From positions 1 through 59,113 of the forward strand of contig NW_004087739.1 in the NCBI RefSeq assembly GCF_000220395.1: a DNA stretch of 59,113 nucleotides, written 5' to 3'. Below, in pieces: positions 1-12,862 of this stretch. The DNA is from Ichthyophthirius multifiliis. Lineage: Eukaryota; Ciliophora; Oligohymenophorea; Hymenostomatida. How positions within the stretch are numbered: position 1 is the stretch's first letter; every line of letters starts with the position of its first letter. The translations under genes and the position numbers were made by a program. The notes beneath the pieces were generated by a model. That model had not been told where the DNA came from. It worked only from the letters and a program-made list of their open reading frames with translations, and searched no databases.

Positions 1-2083
1 TCTTATATTAGAAATTTTCTTTTGACGTTATAGCAACTATTTATTTTAATATATTTATTAATGTATTAATTTTGGATAATTTTTAAATTAAGATTTTTTT
101 GTTACATGTAGATAATAGGAATGATAATAGATATAAAAGGAATTAAATTGTTAACATTTTTATTATATGTATATTTTTATTGTTATATTAAATAAATATA
201 ATTTTATTTAATATGCTATTATTTTTATAATTTTTATGTATATATTAATATAATTATTTTAACTTTTTATTTTAATTTTATTATTATTAATTTTATGATA
301 AATTATATAATTTATTTATATAAATATAATCAAAAAATAATTATTATGGATTATAAAATAAATTTATCTTATAAAATAAAAATAATTAATAAATAAGATA
401 TTAATTAATATTTAATACTTTTAATTAGCAAAGTTAAAGTTTTTTAATAATAAAAAATTTACTATTTTTATTAATTATTAAATTTTTCATCTATTAATAA
501 TTTTTTTAATCTTTAATTAATACATATATTATAATAAATTATAATAAACTTTAATAATTATTTATTCAATAAATATAAAAATATTAAATATATATTAATA
601 TTAATAAAAAATTTATTTTGACCATTTTATTTAAAAAAATAAATAAATATAAATTTATTTTTTAATAATAAACTACGATTTGGTTATATTAAATAAAAAA
701 AACTTAAATATTATAAATCTTTTATTTTCCATTTTATTGTAAGAAAAAATATTAATAACAAATAAAATTTTAAAATTTAATACATGTGATATAAATTAAG
801 ATAATAATAATTTAAAGTATGCATAAATAATTAATATAAATTATCATTTATCGTCTTTATTCAATAATTATAATCTTTATTAGTAAAATATTTTATTTAT
901 ACAAAATAATGAAAAGAAAAGTAGTTTTTTTTAATTATATATTACATTTATATTAATATTCTATTGCTAAAATTTTAATCATTGATATTTTATTAAATTA
1001 ATATTTCTATTTATATAAAAATAGTAAACATTTATCATACATTATTATTAAAAAAGTTTTGATTACAATATAAAAATTATATTATTAAAATATTTTTTTT
1101 TATAATATATGATGTTAAAAGTTTGATATAATATTTAAATTTATGCTTAAAAAAATATTAATTTTTAAATTATATTGTCTTAAAATTATGAAACTAATAT
1201 ATATTAATGCATTAAATTGTAGGAGATATATATCCTTTTTTTATAAAATAAATAATGTATGTTTCAAATAAAAAAAAGTTGAAATAATAAATACGATGTT
1301 AAAATAGATTATATTTGTTTAAGCTATTAGTTAAATAAAAAAATTAATTATGGATTGAAAATTTATAGGATGATGAAATAAAAATATAAAAATAAGATAA
1401 AAATTAATTTAATAAGTAAAACTTTATATATAAAATAAATAAAATATATATAAATTTTAATAAAAAAAACAGATAATATTAGTAAATAAAAATATATATA
1501 AATATATTTATATAATTAATATGTTAAATATATTTTTATATATATATAATTATAATTATAATAATATATATATATTTTTATATATATTTATATATATCAT
1601 TTTATATATTTATTTGTATTTTTATACTATTAATAGATTTATATATAATTCATAAATTAATTTATATATTTATTTTTATAAATATTTTTTAAGATATTAA
1701 ATTTTTAAAATAAAATTTTTTGAATTAAATATTATTTTCTTTTATCATATTATTAAATTAATTATATATTTTATTGTTTATTACAATTTTATTTATAATA
1801 ATAGTTTAATTTTTTATTGTCTATTAAATTTGATTATATTTATTTTATAATTAAATAATTTATTTTATTTTGATAAATTATACACTAAAGGTATGAATAC
1901 ATTTTAAGAATATTTTATATACATATATATAGTTACTAAAAATAATTTTAAAATATAATTTTTTATATATTATAAAAAAAAAATATTTTAATATATATAT
2001 AGATAATTTAATTAATTTTTCTCTTAATTTATATAAAATATTTTATAATAATAATAAATTTATTATAGAAAATTTATTATTTT
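1..2083. other. AT-only intergenic DNA
   Basis: Very AT-rich sequence with many short homopolymers and TA dinucleotide runs, densest near 1490-1620. I see no extended frame with coding character on either strand, no tRNA-like GC island and no telomere repeat. It lies downstream of the first minus-strand gene. Confidence 0.6.
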
Positions 2084-2822
2084 TCATCCCATATATTAAT
2101 TTACTTTATCCATAACTAAATTAACTTTTTTTTCGAATTCCTATTCTAGAATAATAATGTTTATTTAATTGCTTTAAAAATTTCTATTTTTAATTCTATT
2201 AATATTATCGAAAATTTCTTTTATTTATCTTCTAAAAATGAGTATTTGATTCTTTTTTTCATTTTATTCAATAATAACATTACTTTCATTTAAATTATTA
2301 AAACTGTTAACAATAATATTTATTTTGTTACTAATATTATCAAAAAAATCATCAATTTCACTTTTTATTTTTCCTATAAATTTTTTTATTTATTCCTAGT
2401 CTTATTTATACATATCTAATTGACTTTTTAGCATATTAATTTGAAAATCTTTTAACTTTTCGAAATTTTCTTTCAAATTAAAAATATCTTTTAACCCTAA
2501 TAAACAAATTCCTATTTTATTAACTAAATTATTAGCCAAATGAATATCTTTTTGCTAAAAAGCATTAAAAAAATCATAAAAAAGATTATTTAAGACATTA
2601 AATTTATCATTAAAAGATCTATTTATATTAATTTTTTAATCATAATCAAACCATTCGTATTATTCCTCATTTAAATTTTTGGAAACAATAGTAACTTTTT
2701 ACTAAAATAATCCATTATTATAATTATTATTTGCTAAAAGAATACCCAAACACATCAAATCTTCGCAACTTTTTCTCAACAATTCAACGATTTCATTCAT
2801 ATTACTGTAATTAATATTATTA

Positions 2823-2875
<53 letters not shown>

Positions 2876-4398
2876 TTCTTTATAGAAAATTAATTTATTA
2901 TTGTTGTAATAATACATTAATTTTTCTAATAATAAACTTAAACTGCTTTCTGTTTTCATTATTTATTAATAGTCTAAATAAATTGTTTTTTAAGCACCTT
3001 TTGGGTTATTAAAATCTTAAAAAAGCTGCTTGTTTTCCAATAATTAATTTGGTAAATCTAAAGTTCCATTTTTATCTTTAAAATAAAAAGGGTTATTTTT
3101 AAATATATTAAATGTTAATATTTTTTAAAAAGCCTATTGGCTTTTCTTTACTTTAGTAGCCAAAATAGTTACTAAATTATTCAAATTTTGTTTCTCTTTA
3201 ATTGAAAATGCATCATATATAGTTTTAACATGAAATATTTTTTCATATTTATCCAAAAAAAGTTTAATAGGATGTATATACTTTACTTTATTTTTTTTAA
3301 TTACAAAAAGCTTTTCAAATTCAGCATTTTTTAATGAAAAGTCACTTACTTTAGCATAAGAATCATTAAAATTATTTAAAAATTTTTACTTATCCTCGAC
3401 ATTAGTTAATGTATATAATAATTATTCCTATATTTATTTAAAATTTAAATTTTTGAAATATTCCTCCTGTAATTCTTCAATTTTCGGAATCATATTTTCA
3501 TCTTCAACGAACAAATTATTATTTTATTATATATCAGATGTTTATTTAATTATTTATTAAGGTTATTATTATATTTATATATTTTTTTATCATGATAAAG
3601 GCGATTTTTTCAATTTTTATTCTTATATAATATTAGATTTTGACTAATCCATATTAATCATAAAATAATTACAGATTTTTAATAATTCTTTGTAGCTTTT
3701 TCTTTAGTTTTATATTAATTAAGTTAATCTTTAAATGTGTTTTTATTATTGAGCTATCTGGGCTTTTAAAAGAGTTATTCTTTATTCATTTATTGGCTCA
3801 TTTTTTTGTTTATTTTATTCATTTTTTTCTAAAGAAATTTTAAATTCGTTAATTTCTTATAATTCGTTTTTCATGTCGTTTATTACATTTTTTAAATGAA
3901 TATTGTTTTAATTTAATTCACTTAATCTTTCAAATCGAGTGTCTTTTGTCGTATATGAATTTTTAGGTAATTATTTTGTTGTATTAGACTCCATTAAAGT
4001 TTCGTTATTATTGCTTATCATTTATTAAATTTTGGACATTTCTTATAAATTTTATTTAATTTTTATATTTTCGTCATTTTTCAAATTTTAGGGAGTTCCA
4101 ATAGGAGTTCCAATGGGAGTTCCAATATAAGGTTGTTAGATTGTATTTAATAAATTATTTATTTTTTAGTGAAAATCTGTTGATGCTTTGGATTAGAAAT
4201 ATTTTTTTTCAGAAACATATTAAGTAGAATGAGATCTGAATGATATTTATTTTTAATTTGGACTTTTATATTAATGATCTTTTTTATATTTTTTATATAT
4301 ATATATATATAATATTATTTTTTAATATATATATAATATTATTATTTTTTACTTTTAATTCTAAATACATTATTGTTATTAATATCTTTACTATTCAT
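2084..4398 (-). CDS. Asn/Gln-rich coiled-coil protein, unknown function
   Basis: Read with TAA/TAG as Gln. The start at 4398 begins MNSKDINNNN. A phase-1 intron of 74 nt (4279-4352) joins a 46-nt first exon to the body, and total length minus this intron is a multiple of three. The N-terminal third has a threefold I-G-T-P repeat near 4090-4130 and then a long K/E/Q-rich coiled coil. The middle has a run of about 24 Asn encoded by an AAT microsatellite. The C-terminal third is again coiled coil, ending MGW-free at TGA 2084-2086. One in-frame TGA lies at 3590-3592 inside an otherwise continuous frame. Either an unrecognised 3n intron removes it (for example 3502-3672, GT...AG, phase 1), or there are two genes or an assembly error. 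No family recognised; a cytoskeletal role is only a guess from the coiled coils. Confidence 0.7.
2816..2875. repeat. (ATT)n microsatellite coding poly-Asn
   Basis: Near-perfect trinucleotide run of about 60 bp, interrupted once by GTT, inside the gene at 2084-4398. On the minus strand it is in frame as AAT and gives a poly-asparagine tract, so its length changes protein length without shifting the frame. Confidence 0.9.
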
Positions 4399-4676
4399 TT
4401 GAATATTTTTTTTTATAGTAAATAAAAAGAGTAATTATTATCTTATTAAAAAATTAAATTTTTAATTATATTTTATATATATGTATAAGAATAAAATTTA
4501 AATTATATAAAATTATATTAATATAAAATAAAATTAATAATTTTTTTTTAAATAAAACTATTTATAATAAATATTATTCTTAATACAAATACTTTAATTT
4601 TATTTTTTTATTTAATTAATAACTAAAGTTAAAATGTAATATTTTCTATTATTTTTGAAAAATAAAATAAAATTAT

Positions 4677-6587
4677 TCAATTTTTTTATTGAACATATTT
4701 ATTTTATAATATAGAATGAATAAAAGAATAAAACTTCGATATTTTTTTTTCCAGACTCTTTATATTTTTTTAATTTAATATTTTTTCTCAATAATCTCTA
4801 GTTATTTTTAACTGTTAAAATTTTTCAAATCACTTAATAACCTTTCCATATTATCAAAATCATTAAGAATAATATTATTTGATTCCAATCCATATTTTTG
4901 ATTTTGCAAACAATATTAAAATGCTTTAAAAAGTTTTATTAAATGCCATAAATGCATAATCTTCCCAACAATGAAGAAAAATGGTTTTCCTCCCGAAATT
5001 CTTGTATCTTTTTCAAAATTTTATGAAATTTGGACATTTATATAATCAATTTCATTACAAATCCTATCAATTCCAAATTATTTAGCCTCTTCAGAAATTA
5101 TATTTTTATAAAATTTTATATTTTCATAATATTTATAAAAGTTATTATAACATTAATTATTTTCATCATTTTCATCCAAAAATCCTTTTTCATTTAATTT
5201 AGGTGGTTACATGAAGCTTTTTAATCTTAAAAATTTTACAAAAAAACATATTTCATTTGCAATAGCATAAAAAGTATCAACTGTGACACTAAATTATCCT
5301 ATAGAATAAGATTCTCTATATATTTCTGCTATTTCCTAATCTGTACTTTCGGGAAAGTTTATTTATAAAATTTTTTTAAATTAAGAAAAATCAATAGAGA
5401 ATTTTTTCATCTCATTTATAGTTGAATTTAATCTAAAGCATTCCTTTAGTAAAAAATATTTATTCTATTTTTCTATTTAATAAAATTCTAATAATATTCT
5501 TAATACATAATCTGCCTCAATTAAAATTTTATTATTAATTCCTTTATTTACACTTTTTCTTTTCTCGAAATCCTTTTTTATTTATATCCTTATTTCTTCA
5601 TTATATTCACACATTATTATTTCGATTAATTTTATTGCTTATTTCACTAAAAATAAAAGTATAAATTTTTATATTTTATTATTTATTCTTTACATTCTAC
5701 ATATTATAATACAACAAAAGTACTATCGGATCTTAATAGATTAGGTCCTTAAAATAATAAAAATCTACAATGCAAATAAAAATATAAATCATCTAATAAA
5801 AGGTCTTCACATAAGAATTATTTAAATGTGATAATTTCCCATATTTTGTTTAATTTAGGATTTATTAAATCCATTAAAAATATACTTTTTATATCATCCT
5901 AAATTTATTTTTCCTAGTTATTCAAATATCTATATATATTTTTTATTTAATATTATAAATAAAATAAAATATGAAAACCTTAATTTTCTTGTTTCTTTAT
6001 CTACAGCAAATTTACTTAACCATCCATAAACAAAATCTGGAAATTTACTTATTTGTTTAGGTGTTTATTCAAATAATATGAATTCATTATATTTAGAATC
6101 TAATATTCCACGTAAATTACCTAAAAAAGAAAGATCTATTTTCCTTTCATCATCTTATTAATAGTTTTTGATATTTTAATCTATAAATATATAAAAATTA
6201 GGCTTAAAAATTTATATTAATTTCATTTTTTCAGAAATATTCGAAGTATTTTTTGCTAAATCTTCTAAAATATCTGTGTATTTATTTTTATTTGAAAAAA
6301 TAATGTTTTTGTTTAAAGAATTATTATTAGCTTCTTAAAGCAAATTTTTAAAAAAAGTACGATTTTTAGTAAAATCTTAATTAAACTATTTTAAAAACAC
6401 AAAATCATTTTTAAAATAATCATCACAAGGAATATCAACTTACTTAGTTCTTTAAATTACAAATTTATTCAATTTAATTTCAGTTTGATTTAACTTTTTT
6501 TATAACAATCCCATTAATATTTTTGCATTTTTTTAATTTAATTTATATGTTTAAAAATCTTCGCTTAACATTAGGAATCTTTCACTA

Positions 6588-6626
<39 letters not shown>

Positions 6627-7959
6627 TATATTAAATATATTAATATATTAAGAAAGAATATATAAATATTAACTTCAATTAAATAATTTTTCCTTTGAGT
6701 TCTATATTTATTAATTCATAATTATTTATTTTTTACTCTTGTTAATCATAAGTTTATTTTTATTTTTTTAATTCATTTTGTAACTAAATTATATAATTTT
6801 AAAATAATACAAAAAATATATATTTTACCTTTTAAATCATATTTTATTAATTTTTAATAATATTTTTCTTAATAATAATTTCATTTTATTTAGTGTTTAT
6901 TTAATAAAAAAGTTATTTAATTTATTCTTCATGTTATTCATTAGACTTATTAATTTATTCACGTAAAACATTAATATCAGAATTCTCTTACAACTACTTG
7001 TACTAATTTGCTAATTAAATATTTTATTAGCATAGTTTTGTATTAAGAAATTTTAAAGCATTATTATCAGAAATAGAATTATTATTTGTATTATTAGAAT
7101 TTTATTATTTAGAATTTATAGGTGAACTATTTTTTTAATGAATTTTTAATTCTTGATTTTATTATTCTTCAAATTTTTTTTTTAACTATTCTATAATTGA
7201 ACTTTTAACTTATATTTGATTATTTTAATCTTTTAATAAACTCATTATCACCTTCATACCCTAAAAGTTTATAGAATATATTTTTTCTACTAAATTATGT
7301 AAATTTTTTTCATTTAAAACTTCATAATCAATTTCTTTTTCAAGTACACTTTACATACTGAAATAATATATAATTTAATCTTTTACATTTTAAATAAATT
7401 TAAAGCAATTTTATTTTTATATTTAGTTAAATATTTTTTTTCTTTTTAGATTATTTTTTTATTTCAATTTTTAATGATTTTCATTTTTTATCTATTATTT
7501 CTATTAATTCATAGTAAAATATGGAAAAGGTTCTATTTTTTAAAAAAATAAACTCGGTTTTTCCGAAGGATTATTTTAACTAAAAATTGTATTTGAAAAA
7601 CTCTAATCTTAAAAACATATTGGAGTTGTAAACTTCCTTGTTTCAGAATTTTATTCAACTCTAAAAATTTTACTTCTTTCATTTTATTTTTAATATTAAA
7701 CATTCAAAGGCTTTATTTGTTAAGTATTTTGATTTTATTTTAAATAATTTATTTTGTATTTCTTAAATTCTTCATTATTTGATGCTTTTTAATTTACAGT
7801 TTAAATAAATATATTATCTTCTTTAAATTTTTATATTTTTGAAGGAATTTAAAATAAAGATATTGTTTTTTTATTCTTTTTCTATTATTTTAAAAAACGA
7901 TTTTGTGGGGATAACATCACCTTTTATTATTTAATATCAAATTATAAATTTAAATTCAT
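4677..7959 (-). CDS. Coiled-coil protein with C-terminal IQ motif, unknown
   Basis: Starts at ATG 7959 (MNLNLQFDIKQQ). I see four introns: 6784-6828 (45 nt), 6585-6673 (89 nt, TA-repeat core), 5930-5978 (49 nt) and 5647-5693 (47 nt), each GT...AG and each keeping the frame open. The N-terminal half is Q/N-rich with coiled coils. The C-terminal half is more globular and contains the conserved-looking stretch NLRGILDSKYNEF followed by FPDFVYGWL, then a helical region. Near 4750 is KKIQRVWKKKYR, an IQ-type calmodulin-binding motif. The 3' end is uncertain: the frame after the IQ motif has no near TGA unless one base is added in the nine-A run at 4742-4750, which gives a stop at 4677. The block resembles large ciliary or centrosomal proteins of this class, but I do not recognise a family. 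Confidence 0.72.
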
Positions 7960-8081
7960 TTTACTTATTAAAAATACTAAAAATATTGGAAAAAAAATAA
8001 AAAAATAAAATTGAAATTAAAAAATAAATATATATTTGTATTATTGTATAATAAAAATAAATAACAAAATAATTAATCAAT

Positions 8082-9587
8082 TCAATTCAAAACAGAAACA
8101 TTATTATTATTTTTCACACATTTGTTTCTTTGATTTTATGTTTAAATAAAATCATAACTATTTTACCTAATAGATATTTTATTTTTCTATTTAAAGTTTT
8201 ACTATTATTAAGAAAAGCATTATTATTATTAAGAAATACTTTATTATTATTAAGAAAAACATTATTATTATTATTAAATATTTTTATTATTATCACTAAA
8301 TTTATTATTAATTTTATTCTGAATTTATTAAAAGCATGTATTTTATTCTAAAATATTTTTGATTAGGGGAATGATATCTTAATTGTTTTAAACTTATAGT
8401 ATTTTCTTGGTATAATTAATTAAAATAAAACATTATTTAAATTCTTAATACTAATCAATAATAATTTTGAATGCATTCCAACTATCTTTTAAAGTATATT
8501 TATTTGAATTTTATATATTTGAATATTTTCTAATTGTGTCTTTAAATAATTTCGCGAAATCTTTATATTTGAGAAATTCCTTTTAAATTTCTAAAAGTTC
8601 TTAAATTAAATTATTTTTTTAACAATTAAATCCAAATATTTATTATATTTCTGCTTATAAACTCTATTATTGTTAATTCTAATTTTCAATTATTTAAAGT
8701 AACTAATTTTTTTCTTGTTTTATATCTTCATATTATTACATTAACTTTTATGTTTTTTAAACATTTTCTTGATTCAATTATTCTTCTTTTTAATTTTTTA
8801 AAATTCTCTCATTTAATTTTTAAATATCTCCTCCCATTTATTTTATTTATTTATTAGTTTCTATTTTTAATATTTACATATGATCAATTTTTTGATTTAA
8901 CATTTCGTTTTCTGATCTTAAAAATTCAATTTCGGATTATTACTTTTAAAATTAAATATATTTTTCTTTTAATTATATATCTTTTTGAATTTGTATCTAT
9001 TTATTTTTGTTTATTTCAGTTTTTAAAACTTCAATTTAATTGACTAAGTTATTAATCTAATTATTTAATTCTATATTTTTTATTTAAATTGATTCTTAAT
9101 TATTTTCTTTAAATTATTAGTATTAGAATTCATTTTGTTCATTTTTTGTTAATTTATATGAATTAATACTGTTATTTTACGTTTTTAATTAGCAATTATT
9201 TATAGTCAACAATCCTTTATTCATATTTAAATTTTCATTTTCTTTACCTTGATTTTAATTTTCGATTAAAGAGTCTGATTTACTAAATGTGTTTATATGT
9301 GTTACAGATAACTATTCTTTAAATTCCTATGTTTCCGATTTTAAACTATTATAATTTTAATCATATATCTCTTCACTTTATCGAGTTTTTTGTAAATATT
9401 TTTTTTCAAAATAACTCGAGTCTTTTAAATTTTCTTCTTCATTAGAATTTTAATCTGAAATTTTAAAGAAATTTCCATGTTCCTATTCGTCCTCATCTTC
9501 AAAACATTCACTTTTTAATTAAATTTTTAATTTTTATAGACGTTCTTGATATGAAAAATTATATTATTATTAATTTTATAAATACAT
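8082..9587 (-). CDS. Coiled-coil protein with Q-rich C-terminal repeats
   Basis: Single exon, 501 codons plus TGA, exactly in frame. It begins MYLQNQQQYNFSYQERLQ. An acidic N-terminal segment (about residues 30-75) is followed by a long heptad-like coiled coil (about 150-380) rich in E, K, N and Q. The C-terminus has four short repeats alternating CFS or SIS with runs of four Gln (8205-8280). The repeats arise from near-tandem TTATTATTA-type DNA. Many of its glutamines are TAA/TAG, so under the standard code the gene would be invisible. Function unknown; a structural cytoskeletal role is a guess. Confidence 0.82.
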
Positions 9588-9953
9588 TATTTTTTTTAAA
9601 TATTATTTAATTTATTATTAATTTTAATAAAAAATTTAACAATAAAAAAATAATTGTATTAATAAATTTAAATATAATATATTAATAAATATATATTATT
9701 TATTAATAATATATATAATAATCTTGTAAAATATAATAAATCGAACATTATTTAATTTTTTTTTAAAAAAGTAAATATATATAAAATAGTTAAATATGTA
9801 TTTTTAAATATAAATAAAATACTTGATTTGATAATTTTCGTTTTTAATCCAAAAAAATGAAATAATAATAAAAAAAGTAAAAAGAGTTCTTATTTTAATT
9901 ATATATCTCTATAATATGATTTTTTTACTAAAAAATATCAAAGTGTTAATTCT
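9588..9953. other. Intergenic spacer between tandem minus-strand genes
   Basis: About 370 bp of almost pure A/T separating the dioxygenase fusion gene (upstream) from the coiled-coil gene (downstream). It should hold the 3' UTR of the former and the promoter of the latter. No distinct motif seen. Confidence 0.6.
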
Positions 9954-12317
9954 TCATAAAAAAAATCTAATTCTTTATAAAAACCTTCTTTCATCTTTTA
10001 TTAAAGTTCTAGCATGTAAAATACGTTAATTATCGGCTATAATGCAATATTTTTCAGGAATTAAACACATTTTTTATTTTATAAGTTTTTTTGAAATATT
10101 TTTAAACTTTTCTAAAAGAGGACATTACTTTTCATCTCTTAAAGGTTACATAAGGTCATATCTGAACCTAATCTTATCTTAATCGAATTAAACAGGAAGA
10201 ATTTTATATTGAGAATTTTATCCGCCGGAAAATTCAGGAGGAACTTTATATAAGTATTTCTTTTACTTAAATTCTAATTATTCATCTTCACTTAATTATT
10301 TTATACATTCACTTACTTTTACAATAGAAAAAAAGCCTCCACCCCTTCTATCACAATTTAAAACACTCAAGGCCAATGCTCTTGGAGGTTTTTCGTACCA
10401 AGAGCCATCTGTATGAGTATCGAAACGACCTGTTCCATGAGATCTGGCATATGTATTATTGCTAGAACCATCATTTGATTTTGTAGTTAAGCTTTAGGGT
10501 TTTATATCCCATACTATTTTTGGTTTATTTTTTAAAATTTATTAATTTTTTTCTTATTCAGATATAAAAGTAGCAAAAGCTCTTTATTCGATTTAAAGTT
10601 CCTATTATTATTTTAACGATTAGTCTTGTTCATTTTTTAAAAGACAATCAAGATGGTCTTAGGGTTTACCTTTTATTATTTCACAAACATATTATTTAAG
10701 TCTATCAGAATTCCAATTTTCATCTTCTTCTCCTTATTTTTCAGATAAAATTGTTGTTAATACAGCTGAATGTTCATCAAAAGCTGCATTTATTTAACTT
10801 CCTAACACTTCTTTTTCTTCTTTATAATTATTTTCACTATCATCTAATAATCTAGTAGTTAGAATAAATCTTGCCTTAGAAGGAACTTAAGTTAATAATA
10901 ATGCCGCAGGTTAGCAAAATCCGCCTTTACTAAGGGCTATTATATCTGATTAAGAACATCTGAAAATTCCAGGGCCATAAAAGATGCCGTCCATACATAA
11001 TAAAGTACTTACTATGTTACAATTTTCGAATTACCATTCTTTATTTTCATTATATATTGGCGCTTGGAATTAAATGCTTTTCAAAAATGGTTAAACTATT
11101 CCTGTTGAAAAATATGAGCTATCCTTATTTTAATTATCTTATAATGATTATAAAAATTCATTAATACTATTAAAATCATTAGATTTTATTATTCCTATTC
11201 CTTTTCCACCTAAAGAAGGTTTAAATATTAACTATTCTTATGAATGAAACCATGATTTACTATATTTTTTATTATATTGATCAATTGCTTACTCTAAAGG
11301 AATGCTTTTTATTACAGATTCTAATAAAGTATTAATATTTTATTAAATTTATTCTTTATTACTACTAAATTACATGATTTCTTCTAATAATTAGCAACTA
11401 TAAAATCCCGAAAGAACTGTCAGTAACCTTTTATCGTGTAGAATAAGAATAGCACGTAAATCATTTAAACATAATCCTTAATCAGATAATTAAAGTAATC
11501 CTATTAAAACATTTTAATCTAAACTCATTATTTCAGTTTAATGAAGTTCAAGAATTATTTTTTATATTTAATTATTTGTTTTTTTATCAAATAATTATAC
11601 ATTTCCTTCATTTTAAATTGCATAAATATCACTAGGAAAAATAAATTAAATTTCATATTAATTAAGAATACTTTTTAGCAAAACAATATCATTTTTTAGT
11701 AGTTCTTATTCTATAGCAATAAAAATCTTATTATCGTTTTGTAATCCAAATCTATTTTTGAGATCTTTTACAAAAGAATGAATATGAGGGATAGAAGTAG
11801 CCATTTTTTCATAAGCAAAAGTTCCCGGAGTACATGATAATATTCTTAAGGCTTCGTTAAGGGCCGAAGATAAAAAGTAACCATTTAATGAAAATCTTGC
11901 ATTTATTTCACAAACTCTAAATTCTACATTATCTAAATAATGCTTTTAAATTTCATTTTATAATTAGTTATTAGCAATAATAACTAAATCAGGTCTATAG
12001 GACCCAGATCTTTAAGATGATTTAATTAGATTTTATGGATTAGTTTAATAATGAGAAAGTAATAATTATTCAAATTTTTTAGGTAATTTTATAATATTTC
12101 TTAATTATTTTCCTAAATTTGAGTCTTAATGCCATGCCATAATATAAGCTGGTACGAATGAATTTATTGCATTTGCAATTTCTTGCATTTTTGAAAAACT
12201 AGTTTATGAAAGAATAATTGGTTCTGGCCCTATTATATTATCTGTAATGTTATAATCTTAATCATTATATATATATTTTTAGAATAGTTTAAGAATAATC
12301 TATCTACTAGTTTCCAT
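9954..12317 (-). CDS. ATP-grasp-like / TauD-TfdA-like dioxygenase fusion
   Basis: Intronless, 787 aa, in frame from ATG 12317 to TGA 9954-9956. C-terminal module (about 600-787): a Fe(II)/2-oxoglutarate oxygenase of the TauD/TfdA/gamma-butyrobetaine type. H635-T-D637 in RFDTHTDGSWYEKPPRALAL supplies two metal ligands, H768 in DNQRILHAR the third, and the Arg-rich end RRFLQRIRF the 2OG-binding arginine region. N-terminal module (about 100-500): VCEINARFSLNG at 135-146 (E-x-N-x-R, like the metal/ATP site of ATP-grasp enzymes) and FKPSLGGKGIGII at 365-377 (glycine-rich ATP loop). In ordinary ATP-grasp proteins the glycine loop comes first, so the order suggests a circularly permuted ATP-grasp. 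Predicted soluble: no signal peptide or membrane segment. Inference: one chain ligates an amine or carboxylate and hydroxylates a product or substrate. The substrate is unknown; the oxygenase call is firmer than the ATP-grasp call. Confidence 0.85.
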
Positions 12318-12791
12318 TTTTATATATGTTTGTAATAATGATAAATATTTAGTGTATAATAATAAATATATTAATATTTTATATTTATTTTATTTTATTG
12401 TAATAATAAAAATTTTTAATTATAATATATTATATAATTAATAAATATTAAGTATGATAAATATTGTATCTAAAAATTATAATAAAAATAATCATATATA
12501 ATAAAATTAATTAAAATTAATCATATTATTGAAAAAGTATAAAAAAAAATACAAATAATATGATACTATAATAAATAATATTATAAAATAGAAAAATAAA
12601 AATTTAATAAAAATGTCTATAAAATTATAATTATTTTTTTATATTAATATTGAAATATCTAATTAATAGAAAAAAAATTATTAAAAAAAAAATATAAAAA
12701 AAAAATTAAAAATATAAAAATAAAGAAATTATTATATCAAAAAAAAAAAATATTTATTAAAAATATTTTTAAAGTAAAAAGAAATTATTAT

Positions 12792-12842
<51 letters not shown>

Positions 12843-12862
12843 TTAATTTATACTCTTTTTTT
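12318..12862. other. Intergenic region with (TA)n tract
   Basis: A/T-only spacer upstream of the dioxygenase fusion. It contains a TA dinucleotide repeat at about 12800-12842. No coding character seen. Confidence 0.6.

Noticed and set aside
2702-2959. Small stand-alone poly-Asn protein
   Set aside because: It is only the stretch between two TAA/TAG codons of the larger minus-strand gene at 2084-4398, where those codons read as Gln.
4085-4130. Three spaced identical 12-mers as a CRISPR-like or regulatory repeat
   Set aside because: They are in frame in the minus-strand gene and encode a simple I-G-T-P repeat.
8130-8351. Plus-strand Leu-rich hydrophobic frame
   Set aside because: Antisense shadow of the Q-rich C-terminal repeats of the intact minus-strand gene at 8082-9587.
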